This document shows, one piece after another, positions 1 to 7,137 of a stretch of DNA of 14,350 bases; position 1 is the first letter of the stretch; the number at the start of each line of letters is the position of its first letter. The position numbers and the translations under genes were made by a program. Below the pieces are notes generated by a model. The model worked only from the letters and a program-made list of their open reading frames with translations. It had not been told where the DNA came from and searched no databases. This DNA is from CBDCWA01 sp046048295 (lineage in GTDB: Bacteria > Pseudomonadota > Alphaproteobacteria > Rhizobiales > Hyphomicrobiaceae): positions 1-14,350 of the forward strand of contig JBJOGJ010000086.1 of NCBI GenBank assembly GCA_046048295.1, read 5' to 3'.

Positions 1-2
1 GT

Positions 3-362
3 CGAGGGCGCCAGCAAAGCATCTTCGACAGTTGGTTCGACGGTAATCACCAATGTGCGGTGTGGGCGGTGCAATGCCTTGGCGAAATGCGGACGCAGGA
101 AGCCTACGACGCACTGATCGAGGTGTTGGGGAGCAAGGCCGACGTTCAGACCTGTGACGGCGTGCATCCTGTGCGCGGTTTAGCGGTAGAGGCGTTGGGC
201 CGTAGTGGATATAGCAAAGCGATCGGACCACTGCGGACGTACATGGCTTCGTCGCCGCGGCAGGTCCTTTCTTCTGGCGCGACGGGTTGTGCGGCGCAGT
301 TGGAGGACACGCGGCAGGCGGAGAAGGCTGTCAGGGCTATAGAGGCGCGTGCCGGAAAGTAG
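3..362 (+). CDS. HEAT-repeat protein, C-terminal part (5' end outside window)
   Basis: The frame is open from the first base to a TAG at 360-362, so this is the last 119 residues of a longer protein. A GTG at 60 is an internal codon rather than a convincing start, since coding character continues upstream of it and no ribosome binding site precedes it. At least two helical repeats of the HEAT or PBS-lyase type are visible, the pattern AVxxLGxxxxxxAxxxLxxxL appearing in residues derived from about 57-140 and again from about 178-245. Such repeats form a superhelical protein-binding scaffold; a role cannot be assigned from the C-terminal end alone. It is followed by 81 bases and then an MFS gene on the same strand, but nothing ties the two functionally. 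Confidence 0.6.
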   Translation, partial: RGRQQSIFDSWFDGNHQCAVWAVQCLGEMRTQEAYDALIEVLGSKADVQTCDGVHPVRGLAVEALGRSGYSKAIGPLRTYMASSPRQVLSSGATGCAAQLEDTRQAEKAVRAIEARAGK

Positions 363-369
363 ACCGTCC

Positions 370-414
370 GGCAGGTCGATTGCGACAGGCTAGAGGCTGA
401 ATGCTAGACCTGCC
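370..414. repeat. 8-bp inverted repeat between HEAT gene and MFS gene
   Basis: GGCAGGTC at 370-377 is the exact reverse complement of GACCTGCC at 407-414, with 29 bases between. No T-run follows either arm, so a classical intrinsic terminator is not supported. It could be an operator or a weak hairpin ending the upstream transcript. An 8-bp match of this kind can occur by chance in GC-rich DNA. Confidence 0.25.
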
Positions 415-430
415 TGAAACGATGATTGCA

Positions 431-437
431 AGAGGAA
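431..437 (+). promoter_or_regulatory. Ribosome binding site that fixes the start of the first MFS gene
   Basis: AGAGGAA at 431-437 lies six bases before the ATG at 444. The TTG at 426 in the same frame would lie upstream of this site, so ATG 444 is the better start. Confidence 0.6.
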
Positions 438-443
438 GCGCGG

Positions 444-1694
444 ATGACGGATGGGCAAGCGGCCGGCGGGCGGGATGTGGATCGCGGCCCCGTGGGGGCG
501 GAGGCTGGCGATGGCGATGCGGTGCGTATCCTGGCACTGGTGTCCTCCGGCCATGCTGTATCGAGTTTCTACATTCTGTCGCTGCCGCCGCTGCTGATCT
601 ACCTGAAGACGGAGTTCGCGGTCTCCTACACGCTTCTTGGCGCGATGCTGTCGCTCAGGTCCATCGTCTCGGGCGTATTTCAGATGCCGGTCGGGTTCCT
701 CGCGGATCGGTACGGCGGCAAGCGCGTCCTGACGGTCGGACTGCTCGTTATGTCTGCAGCGTTCGGAGGACTCGCGCTGGCGCCGAACATCTGGTGGTGC
801 ATGGTGATGATGGTGCTTTTCGGTTTCGGACTAGCGACCATCAGGCCATCGAACTATGCGATCATAGCATCTTCGATCCCGCATTCCTGGATGGGGCGGG
901 CGTTCGGCATCAATGTGTTCGGTGGGCATGTCGGCAGGAGTATCGCGCCGCCGCTCATCATCGGGCTCACGGCACTGTGGGGGTGGCGCGCCGCGGTGCT
1001 GGTCGCGGCTGGACTTGGCCTCGTGATCACCTTCGGAATCATAACCCAGTGGCGAAAGGTGCGCGATGATGCGGGGCGCAAGAAGAAGGGTGACGGTGCA
1101 GGCTTCTTCGAGGAAGTGAAGATGCTCGCGTCGCGAACCACGCTGCTGTTCTTCATGTTCTACCTGCTCAACGCTGTGGCAAGCAACGGCATCAATTCCT
1201 TCTCCATTGCAGCGCTTTCCGAGTTGCACGATACGCCGCTCGCGGTGGCGTCGAGCGCTCTTACTGGATACCTGATCGCAGGGGCTGCGGGTGTGCTGCT
1301 CGGCGGATTTGCGGTCGACCAGACTTACCGGCATCAGCTATTCGCGGCGGTGGCTCTGGTCGGTGCGGCGGGGATGGTGTTCCTGATGGGGACGGTGTCG
1401 ATGCCGCTGGTGCTGCTGGTGGCGGTGATGTCGCTCGCAGGCGCATTCCAGGGGGCGATCCGACCAGCGCGCGACCTCATGCTGAGAGATGCGATGCCCA
1501 GGGAAGCCTTCGGCAAGGCGGCGGGGATGGTGACGACAGGGGCCTCGATAGGGAGCTCCATGTCGCCGTTGCTGTTCGGCTTCATCCTCGACATGGGCGA
1601 GCCGCAACTCGTGTTCTACATCATCGGTATATTGATGCTTGCAGTTGCCGCGACTGCAATCGCCCCGAAAGAAAAGGTCAGGTACGGGGGCTGA
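444..1694 (+). CDS. Major facilitator superfamily transporter (12-helix, Fsr/CynX-like appearance)
   Basis: Predicted 416-residue inner-membrane secondary transporter. A hydrophilic N-terminal tail of about 25 residues precedes the first membrane segment, and alternating hydrophobic stretches are consistent with 12 helices. The MFS motif A between helices 2 and 3 is seen as GFLADRYGGKR at residues 84-94. The central cytoplasmic loop (about 203-218) is strongly basic. A second signature, IRPARD, lies at 339-344. The start is ATG 444, supported by AGAGGAA six bases upstream. The protein is clearly paralogous to the MFS encoded on the opposite strand at 1724-2947: both share the GH...LPP segment near the N terminus, the MGRAF...GH segment near residue 150 and IRPARD. 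The substrate is unknown; resemblance to fosmidomycin-resistance-type and CynX-type carriers is a general impression. Organic anion or drug transport are both possible. Confidence 0.85.
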   Translation: MTDGQAAGGRDVDRGPVGAEAGDGDAVRILALVSSGHAVSSFYILSLPPLLIYLKTEFAVSYTLLGAMLSLRSIVSGVFQMPVGFLADRYGGKRVLTVGLLVMSAAFGGLALAPNIWWCMVMMVLFGFGLATIRPSNYAIIASSIPHSWMGRAFGINVFGGHVGRSIAPPLIIGLTALWGWRAAVLVAAGLGLVITFGIITQWRKVRDDAGRKKKGDGAGFFEEVKMLASRTTLLFFMFYLLNAVASNGINSFSIAALSELHDTPLAVASSALTGYLIAGAAGVLLGGFAVDQTYRHQLFAAVALVGAAGMVFLMGTVSMPLVLLVAVMSLAGAFQGAIRPARDLMLRDAMPREAFGKAAGMVTTGASIGSSMSPLLFGFILDMGEPQLVFYIIGILMLAVAATAIAPKEKVRYGG

Positions 1695-1709
1695 CCGCGA
1701 TCTAGCCCC
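1687..1709. terminator. Possible weak bidirectional hairpin between convergent MFS genes
   Basis: GGGGCT at 1687-1692 pairs with AGCCCC at 1704-1709 around an 11-base loop, overlapping the TGA stop of the forward gene and sitting 14 bases from the stop of the reverse gene. The position in a 29-base convergent gap fits a shared terminator. There is no clear T-run on either strand, so the call is weak. Confidence 0.25.
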
Positions 1710-1723
1710 GCTTCGGACCTAGT

Positions 1724-2947
1724 TCATTGTTGCTTCTTTCCCATTGCCGGCACGAACACGGTCGGCAGCGCAGCGATCATCAATATGGCCGTGAGGTAGA
1801 AGACCCACTCAGGCCTTCCGAGCTCGACGGCATAGGCGAACATGATGGGCGCGATGGCGCTGCCTGCTGCGATGCCGGCGGATGCAAAGCCGAAGATCTT
1901 GCCAACGCTCTCCTTGGGCGCCACCGCGCGCAACATCATGTCGCGCGCCGGCCGGATCATGCCCTGGCCGATGCCCATTATCGTCATGGCGGCGAGCAGC
2001 AGGGCGAGCGGCATGTTCCACTGCGCGATGAGTGCACAGAGAGCGGCCGTAACCAGGAATACTCCCGCCGCAACGAGACCGTGCCGGCCGAAGCGGTCGG
2101 ACACCTCGCCGCCGATCAGTACGCCGACGGAGGAGAACAGCAGGAACACCGAGAGCGCTGTTGCAGCACTTTCGGCACTCATGCCGTGCATCGAGATCAG
2201 CGCCGGGATCATGAACTGGCTGAGCCCCGTCACAGCGGCGGCAAGCACCAGGAAGAACATGAAGAAGATGAGTATGAGCGGGCTCATCAGCATCTGGAGG
2301 CCGGCGAGGATGCCATTGGCTGGCTTGCCGTCCGCTGTGTTCTTCTTCGTGTCTTCCTTGTCCTCCCTCATGACCGTCCATTGCGTTGCAAGCGCTACGG
2401 CGATGATGAGGCCGAAGACGCCCATGGCGACAAGGGCTACGCGCCAGCCGAAGGTAGTGGCGAGAAAGATCATTGCAACCGGCGCGGCAGCGGTGCCGAG
2501 ATGGCCGGCGAAGGTATGGATCGAGAAGGCGCGCCCCATCTTGGTCGGCGTGATCGAGGAGTTGAGGATCGCATAGTCGGCAGGATGGAACACGCTGTTG
2601 GCCGCACCGGCAACAATCGACAGGGCGACGATCGAATAGAAGTTCGGCGCAAGCCCCATCAGGACGTGGCAGCAGGCGAGGATCACCAGGCCGATGGCAA
2701 GGTTGATGCGGGCGCCATAGCGGTCGACCATGAAGCCAATCGGGACCTGGACGACGAGCGTGGCGAGGAACGACAGCGTCATCATCAGGCCAAGCTCGGT
2801 ATAGGAAACGCCGAACGCATCGCGCAACTGCAGGAAGATGGGCGGCAGGGTGAAGAAATACATGTGGCTGATGAAATGGCCGACACTTATGACACCGAGG
2901 ATCCTGGTGTCACGAAAACTCTCCCCGCTCGGCGTCACTGCGGTCAT
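1724..2947 (-). CDS. Major facilitator superfamily transporter, divergent from the hyu-type operon
   Basis: Predicted 407-residue inner-membrane carrier with about 12 hydrophobic segments. Motif A reads GFMVDRYGAR at residues 71-80, IRPARD is at 331-336, and the central loop carries a charged stretch rich in D, E and K. The ATG (complement of 2945-2947) has a GGAGGT eight bases upstream, which makes this start secure. It is a paralogue of the forward MFS at 444-1694, and the two stop codons are separated by only 29 bases. The gene is transcribed away from the first hyuA-like gene and shares a 331-base control region with it. That arrangement often couples a transporter to the catabolic genes it feeds, so uptake of the operon's substrate is a reasonable inference. 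Substrate and direction of transport are not shown by the sequence. Confidence 0.85.
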   Translation of the reverse strand: MTAVTPSGESFRDTRILGVISVGHFISHMYFFTLPPIFLQLRDAFGVSYTELGLMMTLSFLATLVVQVPIGFMVDRYGARINLAIGLVILACCHVLMGLAPNFYSIVALSIVAGAANSVFHPADYAILNSSITPTKMGRAFSIHTFAGHLGTAAAPVAMIFLATTFGWRVALVAMGVFGLIIAVALATQWTVMREDKEDTKKNTADGKPANGILAGLQMLMSPLILIFFMFFLVLAAAVTGLSQFMIPALISMHGMSAESAATALSVFLLFSSVGVLIGGEVSDRFGRHGLVAAGVFLVTAALCALIAQWNMPLALLLAAMTIMGIGQGMIRPARDMMLRAVAPKESVGKIFGFASAGIAAGSAIAPIMFAYAVELGRPEWVFYLTAILMIAALPTVFVPAMGKKQQ

Positions 2948-2955
2948 CCGGCATT

Positions 2956-2961
2956 ACCTCC
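2956..2961 (-). promoter_or_regulatory. Ribosome binding site of the reverse MFS gene
   Basis: The complement reads GGAGGT eight bases before the ATG at 2947. Another ATG lies only two bases after the site and is out of frame, so the one at 2947 is the start. Confidence 0.6.
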
Positions 2962-3162
2962 AAAGTTCACGGCGTCACCGTGCCTTGCGCAAATTCTGCG
3001 CGAGGGGTGACGCTGGCTGAATTTTTTTGCCCTAGGTACACCACCGGAACCGGCTTGGAAAGCGCGGGAGCACCATGGGGGCGAGTATCCCATAAACCTT
3101 GCCATGTCTGGGACTTTACGCCACTTCGGCCCACCGCTATGTTCCGCGCCATCAGACTGAAG

Positions 3163-3250
3163 CTTCCGGACCGGGCTTGCCGTCCGCGGGCGTTCCTCCC
3201 GCAACGGATCTCCGCTGTGTGCATCGGCATCTTGCCGGATGCGCCGGAAG
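3163..3250 (+). other. Foldable leader segment upstream of first hyuA-like gene
   Basis: CTTCCGG at 3163-3169 is complementary to CCGGAAG at 3244-3250, closing a domain of 88 bases that contains two smaller hairpins: GCGGG/CCCGC (3186-3190 with 3198-3202) and GCATC plus GGC against GCC plus GATGC (3221-3228 with 3234-3242, one bulged G). The domain ends 28 bases before the ATG at 3279. This would be a leader structure if transcription starts upstream of 3163. It matches no riboswitch family known to me, and GC-rich DNA produces such pairings by chance. Confidence 0.25.
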
Positions 3251-3278
3251 TGCAGATACCGGCCAGGGACGGGAGCAG

Positions 3279-5342
3279 ATGAGCGCATTTCGCATCACGG
3301 TGGATACGGGCGGCACATTTTCGGATTTCGTCTACCTCGACGAGGCGACGGGCGAGGTCTCGATCATGAAGGTGCCATCGACACCTGACGATCCTTCCCG
3401 CGCCATACTCGAAGGCATACGGTTCCTGCTCGACAAGGGCGTTCCGGCCGATGATATCAGCTATTTCTGCCACGGCACGACGGTTGGCACGAATGCGCTT
3501 CTCGAAGGCAAGGGTGCACGCACGGGGCTGCTGGTCACTGAGGGCTTTCGCGGCATCTACGAGGTGCAGGAGCAGGCGCGCCCACACGGGACCGCGATCT
3601 TCGACGTCATGTACGACAAGCCGAAGGCGCTGGTAACGCCGTCGACGACGGGTGAGGTGCGCGAGCGCGTGACGGCGGCAGGCGAGGTGCTCGTGGCGCT
3701 GGATGAAGGGCTGCTCCGGGAGACACTGCGCGAGATCAAGGACAAGGACCTCGAGTCGATGGCTGTCTGCCTCCTCTTCTCCTTCCTGCATCCCGCGCAC
3801 GAGCAGCGGGTGGCGGCGATCATTGAGGAGGAGATGCCGGGATGCAACGTATCGCTGTCGTCCGAGATCATGCCGCAGATCCGCGAGTACTACCGGCTCT
3901 CGACGACGGTCATCAATGCCTACCTGCAACCGATCCTCGCCCGCTATATCCGACGCCTCGCAGACCGGCTGAAGGAGGCCGGGATCGAGACGCGGCAGAA
4001 GTACATCATGCAGTCGAACGGCGGGATGGCGACGTTCGATGCAACCGCGAAGAAGGCAGTCACGACGGTGCTGTCGGGGCCTGCGGGGGGCGTAACCGCG
4101 GGAGTCGCGGCGTGCCGGATGACCGGCTTCGACAACATCATCACTTTCGACATGGGTGGTACTTCCTGTGATGTCGCCCTGATCCACAAGGGGCAGCCGA
4201 TCGTCGCCAACCGGGGCAAGGTCGAAGGTCGCGACATCGCGGTGCCGATGATGGACATCAACACTGTGAGTGCGGGCGGTGGCACACTCGCGCACGTCGA
4301 TCGCTTCGGCGTGCTGAAGGTCGGGCCGGAGAGTGCCGGTGCGGTGCCGGGACCTGCCTGCTACTGCCGTGGCGGGACGATGCCGACGATTACCGATTGC
4401 AATCTTATACTCGGTTATCTGTCCGAGGATAACTTTCTCGGCGGCAAGATGAAGCTCGACCGTAACCTCGCCTGGAAGGCGGTCGAGGAGCACGTGGCCA
4501 AGCCGCTCGGCATCGACGTGATGGAGGCCGCGCATGGTATCGTGCGCATCATCAACGTGAAGATGGAGGAGGCCATCAAGGCAATCTCCACAATCCGCGG
4601 CTACGACCTCCGGGAGTTCATGTTGCTGCCATTCGGTGGTGCCGGCCCGATTCATTCGGGGCGCATCGCTCGCAACCTCTCGATGCCGGGGCAGATCGTG
4701 CCTCTCTATCCCGGCGTGTTCTCGGCCATGGGGCTGGTGATGTCGGACGTCAAGCACGACTACGTGAGATCCCGCATGTCCGTCTTCGCAAAGACAGGAG
4801 CCGAAGAGGTGAACGCGGTCTTCGCGGAGCTCGAGGCACATGCGAAGGCCGATCTCGGCGAAGAGGGTTTCGCGGAAGACAAGGTGAGGATCGAGCGGGC
4901 CCTGGATCTCAGGTATGCCGGCCAAGGCTATGAGCTCTCCATGCCTTGTGCAGCGTTCTCCGGAGCAGCAGACATGGGCAACCTGAGGCGGGCGTTCGAC
5001 GATCTGCACAAGGTGCAGTTCGGGCATTCGGCACCCGACGAAGCGGTCGAGATCGTGACCTACCGGGTGCAGTCGACAGGCCTTGTGCCGCACGTGAAGA
5101 CGCAGCGATTCGAGCCGACGGGGGGCAAGCTCGAAGACGCCATCAACGAGCGGCGACGGGTGCGGTTCGAGGAGGGGGACGTCGAGGAATGCCCGGTCTA
5201 CCAGCGCGAACGGCTTGATGCCGGCCTGACATTCAACGGTCCCGCGATCATCGAGCAGTTCGATTGCACGATCGTCGTCGAGCCGGGGCAGGTCGTCGCC
5301 GTGGACGAATTCAAGAACCTTATCGTGAAGGAGCCAACCTGA
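3279..5342 (+). CDS. HyuA-type ATP-dependent hydantoinase/oxoprolinase/carboxylase subunit 1
   Basis: Predicted 687-residue cytoplasmic protein, close to the usual size of about 690 for HyuA. The actin-like ATPase features of the family are visible: phosphate-binding DTGGTFSD at residues 9-16, HGTTVGTNALLE at 65-76, SNGG at 246-249, the second phosphate loop DMGGTSCD at 291-298, SAGGG at 331-335 and PFGGAGPIHS at 451-460. Family members use ATP to phosphorylate a carbonyl or amide oxygen (N-methylhydantoinase, 5-oxoprolinase, caprolactamase, acetone and acetophenone carboxylases). The frame is open back to 3099, but the upstream extension has no family similarity. ATG 3279 places the DxGGT loop at the normal position and has GGGAG close upstream. 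An unusual Cys sits in CYCRGG at 361-366, where CYGRGG is common and is seen in the second copy. The stop overlaps the next start as TGATG, indicating translational coupling with the HyuB partner. The substrate is not determinable from sequence. Confidence 0.9.
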   Translation: MSAFRITVDTGGTFSDFVYLDEATGEVSIMKVPSTPDDPSRAILEGIRFLLDKGVPADDISYFCHGTTVGTNALLEGKGARTGLLVTEGFRGIYEVQEQARPHGTAIFDVMYDKPKALVTPSTTGEVRERVTAAGEVLVALDEGLLRETLREIKDKDLESMAVCLLFSFLHPAHEQRVAAIIEEEMPGCNVSLSSEIMPQIREYYRLSTTVINAYLQPILARYIRRLADRLKEAGIETRQKYIMQSNGGMATFDATAKKAVTTVLSGPAGGVTAGVAACRMTGFDNIITFDMGGTSCDVALIHKGQPIVANRGKVEGRDIAVPMMDINTVSAGGGTLAHVDRFGVLKVGPESAGAVPGPACYCRGGTMPTITDCNLILGYLSEDNFLGGKMKLDRNLAWKAVEEHVAKPLGIDVMEAAHGIVRIINVKMEEAIKAISTIRGYDLREFMLLPFGGAGPIHSGRIARNLSMPGQIVPLYPGVFSAMGLVMSDVKHDYVRSRMSVFAKTGAEEVNAVFAELEAHAKADLGEEGFAEDKVRIERALDLRYAGQGYELSMPCAAFSGAADMGNLRRAFDDLHKVQFGHSAPDEAVEIVTYRVQSTGLVPHVKTQRFEPTGGKLEDAINERRRVRFEEGDVEECPVYQRERLDAGLTFNGPAIIEQFDCTIVVEPGQVVAVDEFKNLIVKEPT

Positions 5343-7102
5343 TGTGCGCTTCACCGGTTACCAGACCTGAAATAAATGCAGTCGATCTCGAGGTCATCCG
5401 TGCGAGCCTTTCCGGCATCGTACAGGAGATGCAGAATTCGCTGTTCCGGACGGGCTTCTCGACGATCATCCGGGAAAGCCAGGATGCCTCCTGTGCTCTG
5501 ATGAACGAGCGCGGCGAGGTTATCGCGCAGCATGTCGTGCTGCCGCTGCACATCGGCGCCTTTCCCGCGTGTATAGGCGGCGTGCTCCGTGTCTACAAAG
5601 ACGATATCAAGCCGGGAGATGCGTTCCTCATCAACAGCCCCTACGAGGGTGGCTCGCCGCACGCACCGGACATGTGCGTCATCACGCCGATCTTCGATGG
5701 CGAGCGGCATATCGGCTTCTGCGCGTCGATCGCCCACAAGGGCGACATTGGCGGACCGGTGCCGGGAAGCTGCTCCGGCCAGGCTCGGGAGGTCTACAAC
5801 GAAGGCCTGCAGCTGCCGGCGGTGCGCTATCAGCGCGCGTTCAAACCCTACGGCGACGTCGAGCGCATCCTTGCAGCCAACAGCCGTACGCCCGACCTCG
5901 TGCTCGGCGACATGCGCGGCCAGCTCGGTTGTGCGAGGCTCGGTGAGGAGCGTGTCCGTGAGCTTATCGAGAAGTTTGGCGTCGACAAGTTCGTCACCAT
6001 CGCGCAGGAACTCATCGACCTGTCCGAACGGACGCTGAGGGGGGCGATCTCGGAGTGGAAGGACGGGCGCTACGAATCGGAGCGCTACATCGACGACGAC
6101 GGCATCAATCTCGCCAAGCCGGTGAAGATCCACGTCGTCGTCGAGAAGCGGGGCGACCGCATCAGCTTCGATTTCTCGGGCTCCGACGACCAGACACAGG
6201 GACCGGCCAACATCCGCCCGCCGCTGGCACAGGCGGCCTGCTCCTACTGCCTTATCTCGCTTATCGATCCGCATACATACATGACGAGCGGCCTGCTGCA
6301 TGCGATCGACATCAAGACGCGCGAGGGCAGCGTCATGAACCCGATCTTCCCGGCGCCTGTGAACACCTACAACCCGACAGTGCACGCGGTGGTCGATGCC
6401 ATCTTCGATGCGCTGGGCCATCTGCATCCGAGCAGGGCAAGGGCGGACGGATGTGCGGCCCGATCCATCATCATCGGGGGACGCAGCACCTCGGCCGGCA
6501 AGAGCTATGTCCAATACGAGATCATTGGCGGTGGTGCCGGTGCGCGTTCGACGAAAGACGGACAGTCGGGGACGAGCGTCAACCAGTCGAACGCCAAGAT
6601 CGCGCCCATCGAGATCATCGAGAGTGAGTTCCCGACGCGCATGGAGCGGTTCGAGCTGATCCGCGACTCGGGTGGGCCCGGCGAATTCCGCGGCGGACTT
6701 GGCATACTGCGCCAGTACGTCAATCTCGCGGACGCCCGCTTTTCGATACGGTCGGCCAAACACGTGATACCTGCGAATGGCATCAACGGTGGCAACAACG
6801 GACGTACGGGCGACATCTGGATCAATCCGGGCAAGGATGGCGCCAAGCAGTTGCCGACGCGGTATGCCGATTATCCGCTGAAAGTCGGGGATACGTTCCG
6901 GCTCGACAGTCCGGGAGGCGGAGGTTACGGCGATCCGTTGAAACGGGATCCGGAGGCGGTGCTGCGCGATGTCGTCGAGGGCTATGTCTCGCCAGAGGCA
7001 GCGGAGCGGGACTATGGTGTCGTGCTGAGCCAGAGCGGCAAAGCGTGGGTTGTCGACATGGCTGCCACGGAGAGAAAACGCAGCGAGGCGCGCGCCGGCT
7101 GA
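5342..7102 (+). CDS. HyuB-type hydantoinase/oxoprolinase/carboxylase subunit 1
   Basis: Predicted 586-residue cytoplasmic partner of the preceding HyuA-like protein. Family features in order are GFSTIIRESQDASC at residues 38-51, NSPYEGG at 98-104, PHAPD at 106-110, AHKGDIGG from 131, IIESEFPTRM in the last third and PGGGGYGDP near the C terminus. His107, Asp110 and His132 keep the H-x2-D-x21-H spacing that I recall for the manganese ligands of the acetone carboxylase alpha subunit, so a metal site is likely. The ATG overlaps the upstream TGA, and AAGGAG at 5328-5333 inside the end of the upstream gene gives a good binding site at eight bases. The length is slightly above the HyuB-like protein of the second pair (555 residues). 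Together with its HyuA partner it should form an ATP-dependent enzyme complex; whether it opens a ring or carboxylates is not decided here. Confidence 0.9.
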   Translation: MCASPVTRPEINAVDLEVIRASLSGIVQEMQNSLFRTGFSTIIRESQDASCALMNERGEVIAQHVVLPLHIGAFPACIGGVLRVYKDDIKPGDAFLINSPYEGGSPHAPDMCVITPIFDGERHIGFCASIAHKGDIGGPVPGSCSGQAREVYNEGLQLPAVRYQRAFKPYGDVERILAANSRTPDLVLGDMRGQLGCARLGEERVRELIEKFGVDKFVTIAQELIDLSERTLRGAISEWKDGRYESERYIDDDGINLAKPVKIHVVVEKRGDRISFDFSGSDDQTQGPANIRPPLAQAACSYCLISLIDPHTYMTSGLLHAIDIKTREGSVMNPIFPAPVNTYNPTVHAVVDAIFDALGHLHPSRARADGCAARSIIIGGRSTSAGKSYVQYEIIGGGAGARSTKDGQSGTSVNQSNAKIAPIEIIESEFPTRMERFELIRDSGGPGEFRGGLGILRQYVNLADARFSIRSAKHVIPANGINGGNNGRTGDIWINPGKDGAKQLPTRYADYPLKVGDTFRLDSPGGGGYGDPLKRDPEAVLRDVVEGYVSPEAAERDYGVVLSQSGKAWVVDMAATERKRSEARAG

Positions 7103-7122
7103 TCGGTGCGTCTGCCCTGAAC

Positions 7123-7130
7123 GGAGAGGA
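7123..7130 (+). promoter_or_regulatory. Ribosome binding site that fixes the SDR start
   Basis: GGAGAGGA at 7123-7130 lies seven bases before ATG 7138. An ATG at 7130 is out of frame, and in-frame starts further upstream lie inside the preceding gene. Confidence 0.6.
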
Positions 7131-7137
7131 TGAAAGC

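Larger units (their letters stand above)
2948..3278. promoter_or_regulatory. Divergent control region between MFS gene and hyu-type operon
   Basis: No gene is supported in these 331 bases. The region holds the MFS ribosome binding site (complement of 2956-2961), an 8-bp inverted repeat, GCGTCACC at 2972-2979 and GGTGACGC at 3006-3013, and inside it the perfect palindrome TTGCGCAA at 2985-2992. A possible forward sigma70-like promoter is TTTACG (3115-3120), 17 bases, then TATGTT (3138-3143); each box matches consensus at four of six positions. A possible reverse promoter overlaps the inverted repeat but is weaker. The last third can fold (see 3163-3250). The inverted repeat is the best candidate operator for a regulator encoded elsewhere. 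Confidence 0.5.

Noticed and set aside
401..1069. Forward open frame of 222 codons overlapping the first MFS gene
   Set aside because: Out of frame with the MFS gene, with an Arg/Gly/His-rich translation and no binding site of its own.
3099..3278. N-terminal extension of the first hyuA-like protein by 60 residues
   Set aside because: The extension lacks family similarity and would push the first phosphate loop away from its normal place near residue 10; the bases behave as a control region.
2967..5354. Minus-strand open frame of 795 codons opposite the first hyuA-like gene
   Set aside because: Same signature of an antisense shadow: Arg/His/Asp-rich translation with no domain, opposite a gene with intact HyuA motifs.
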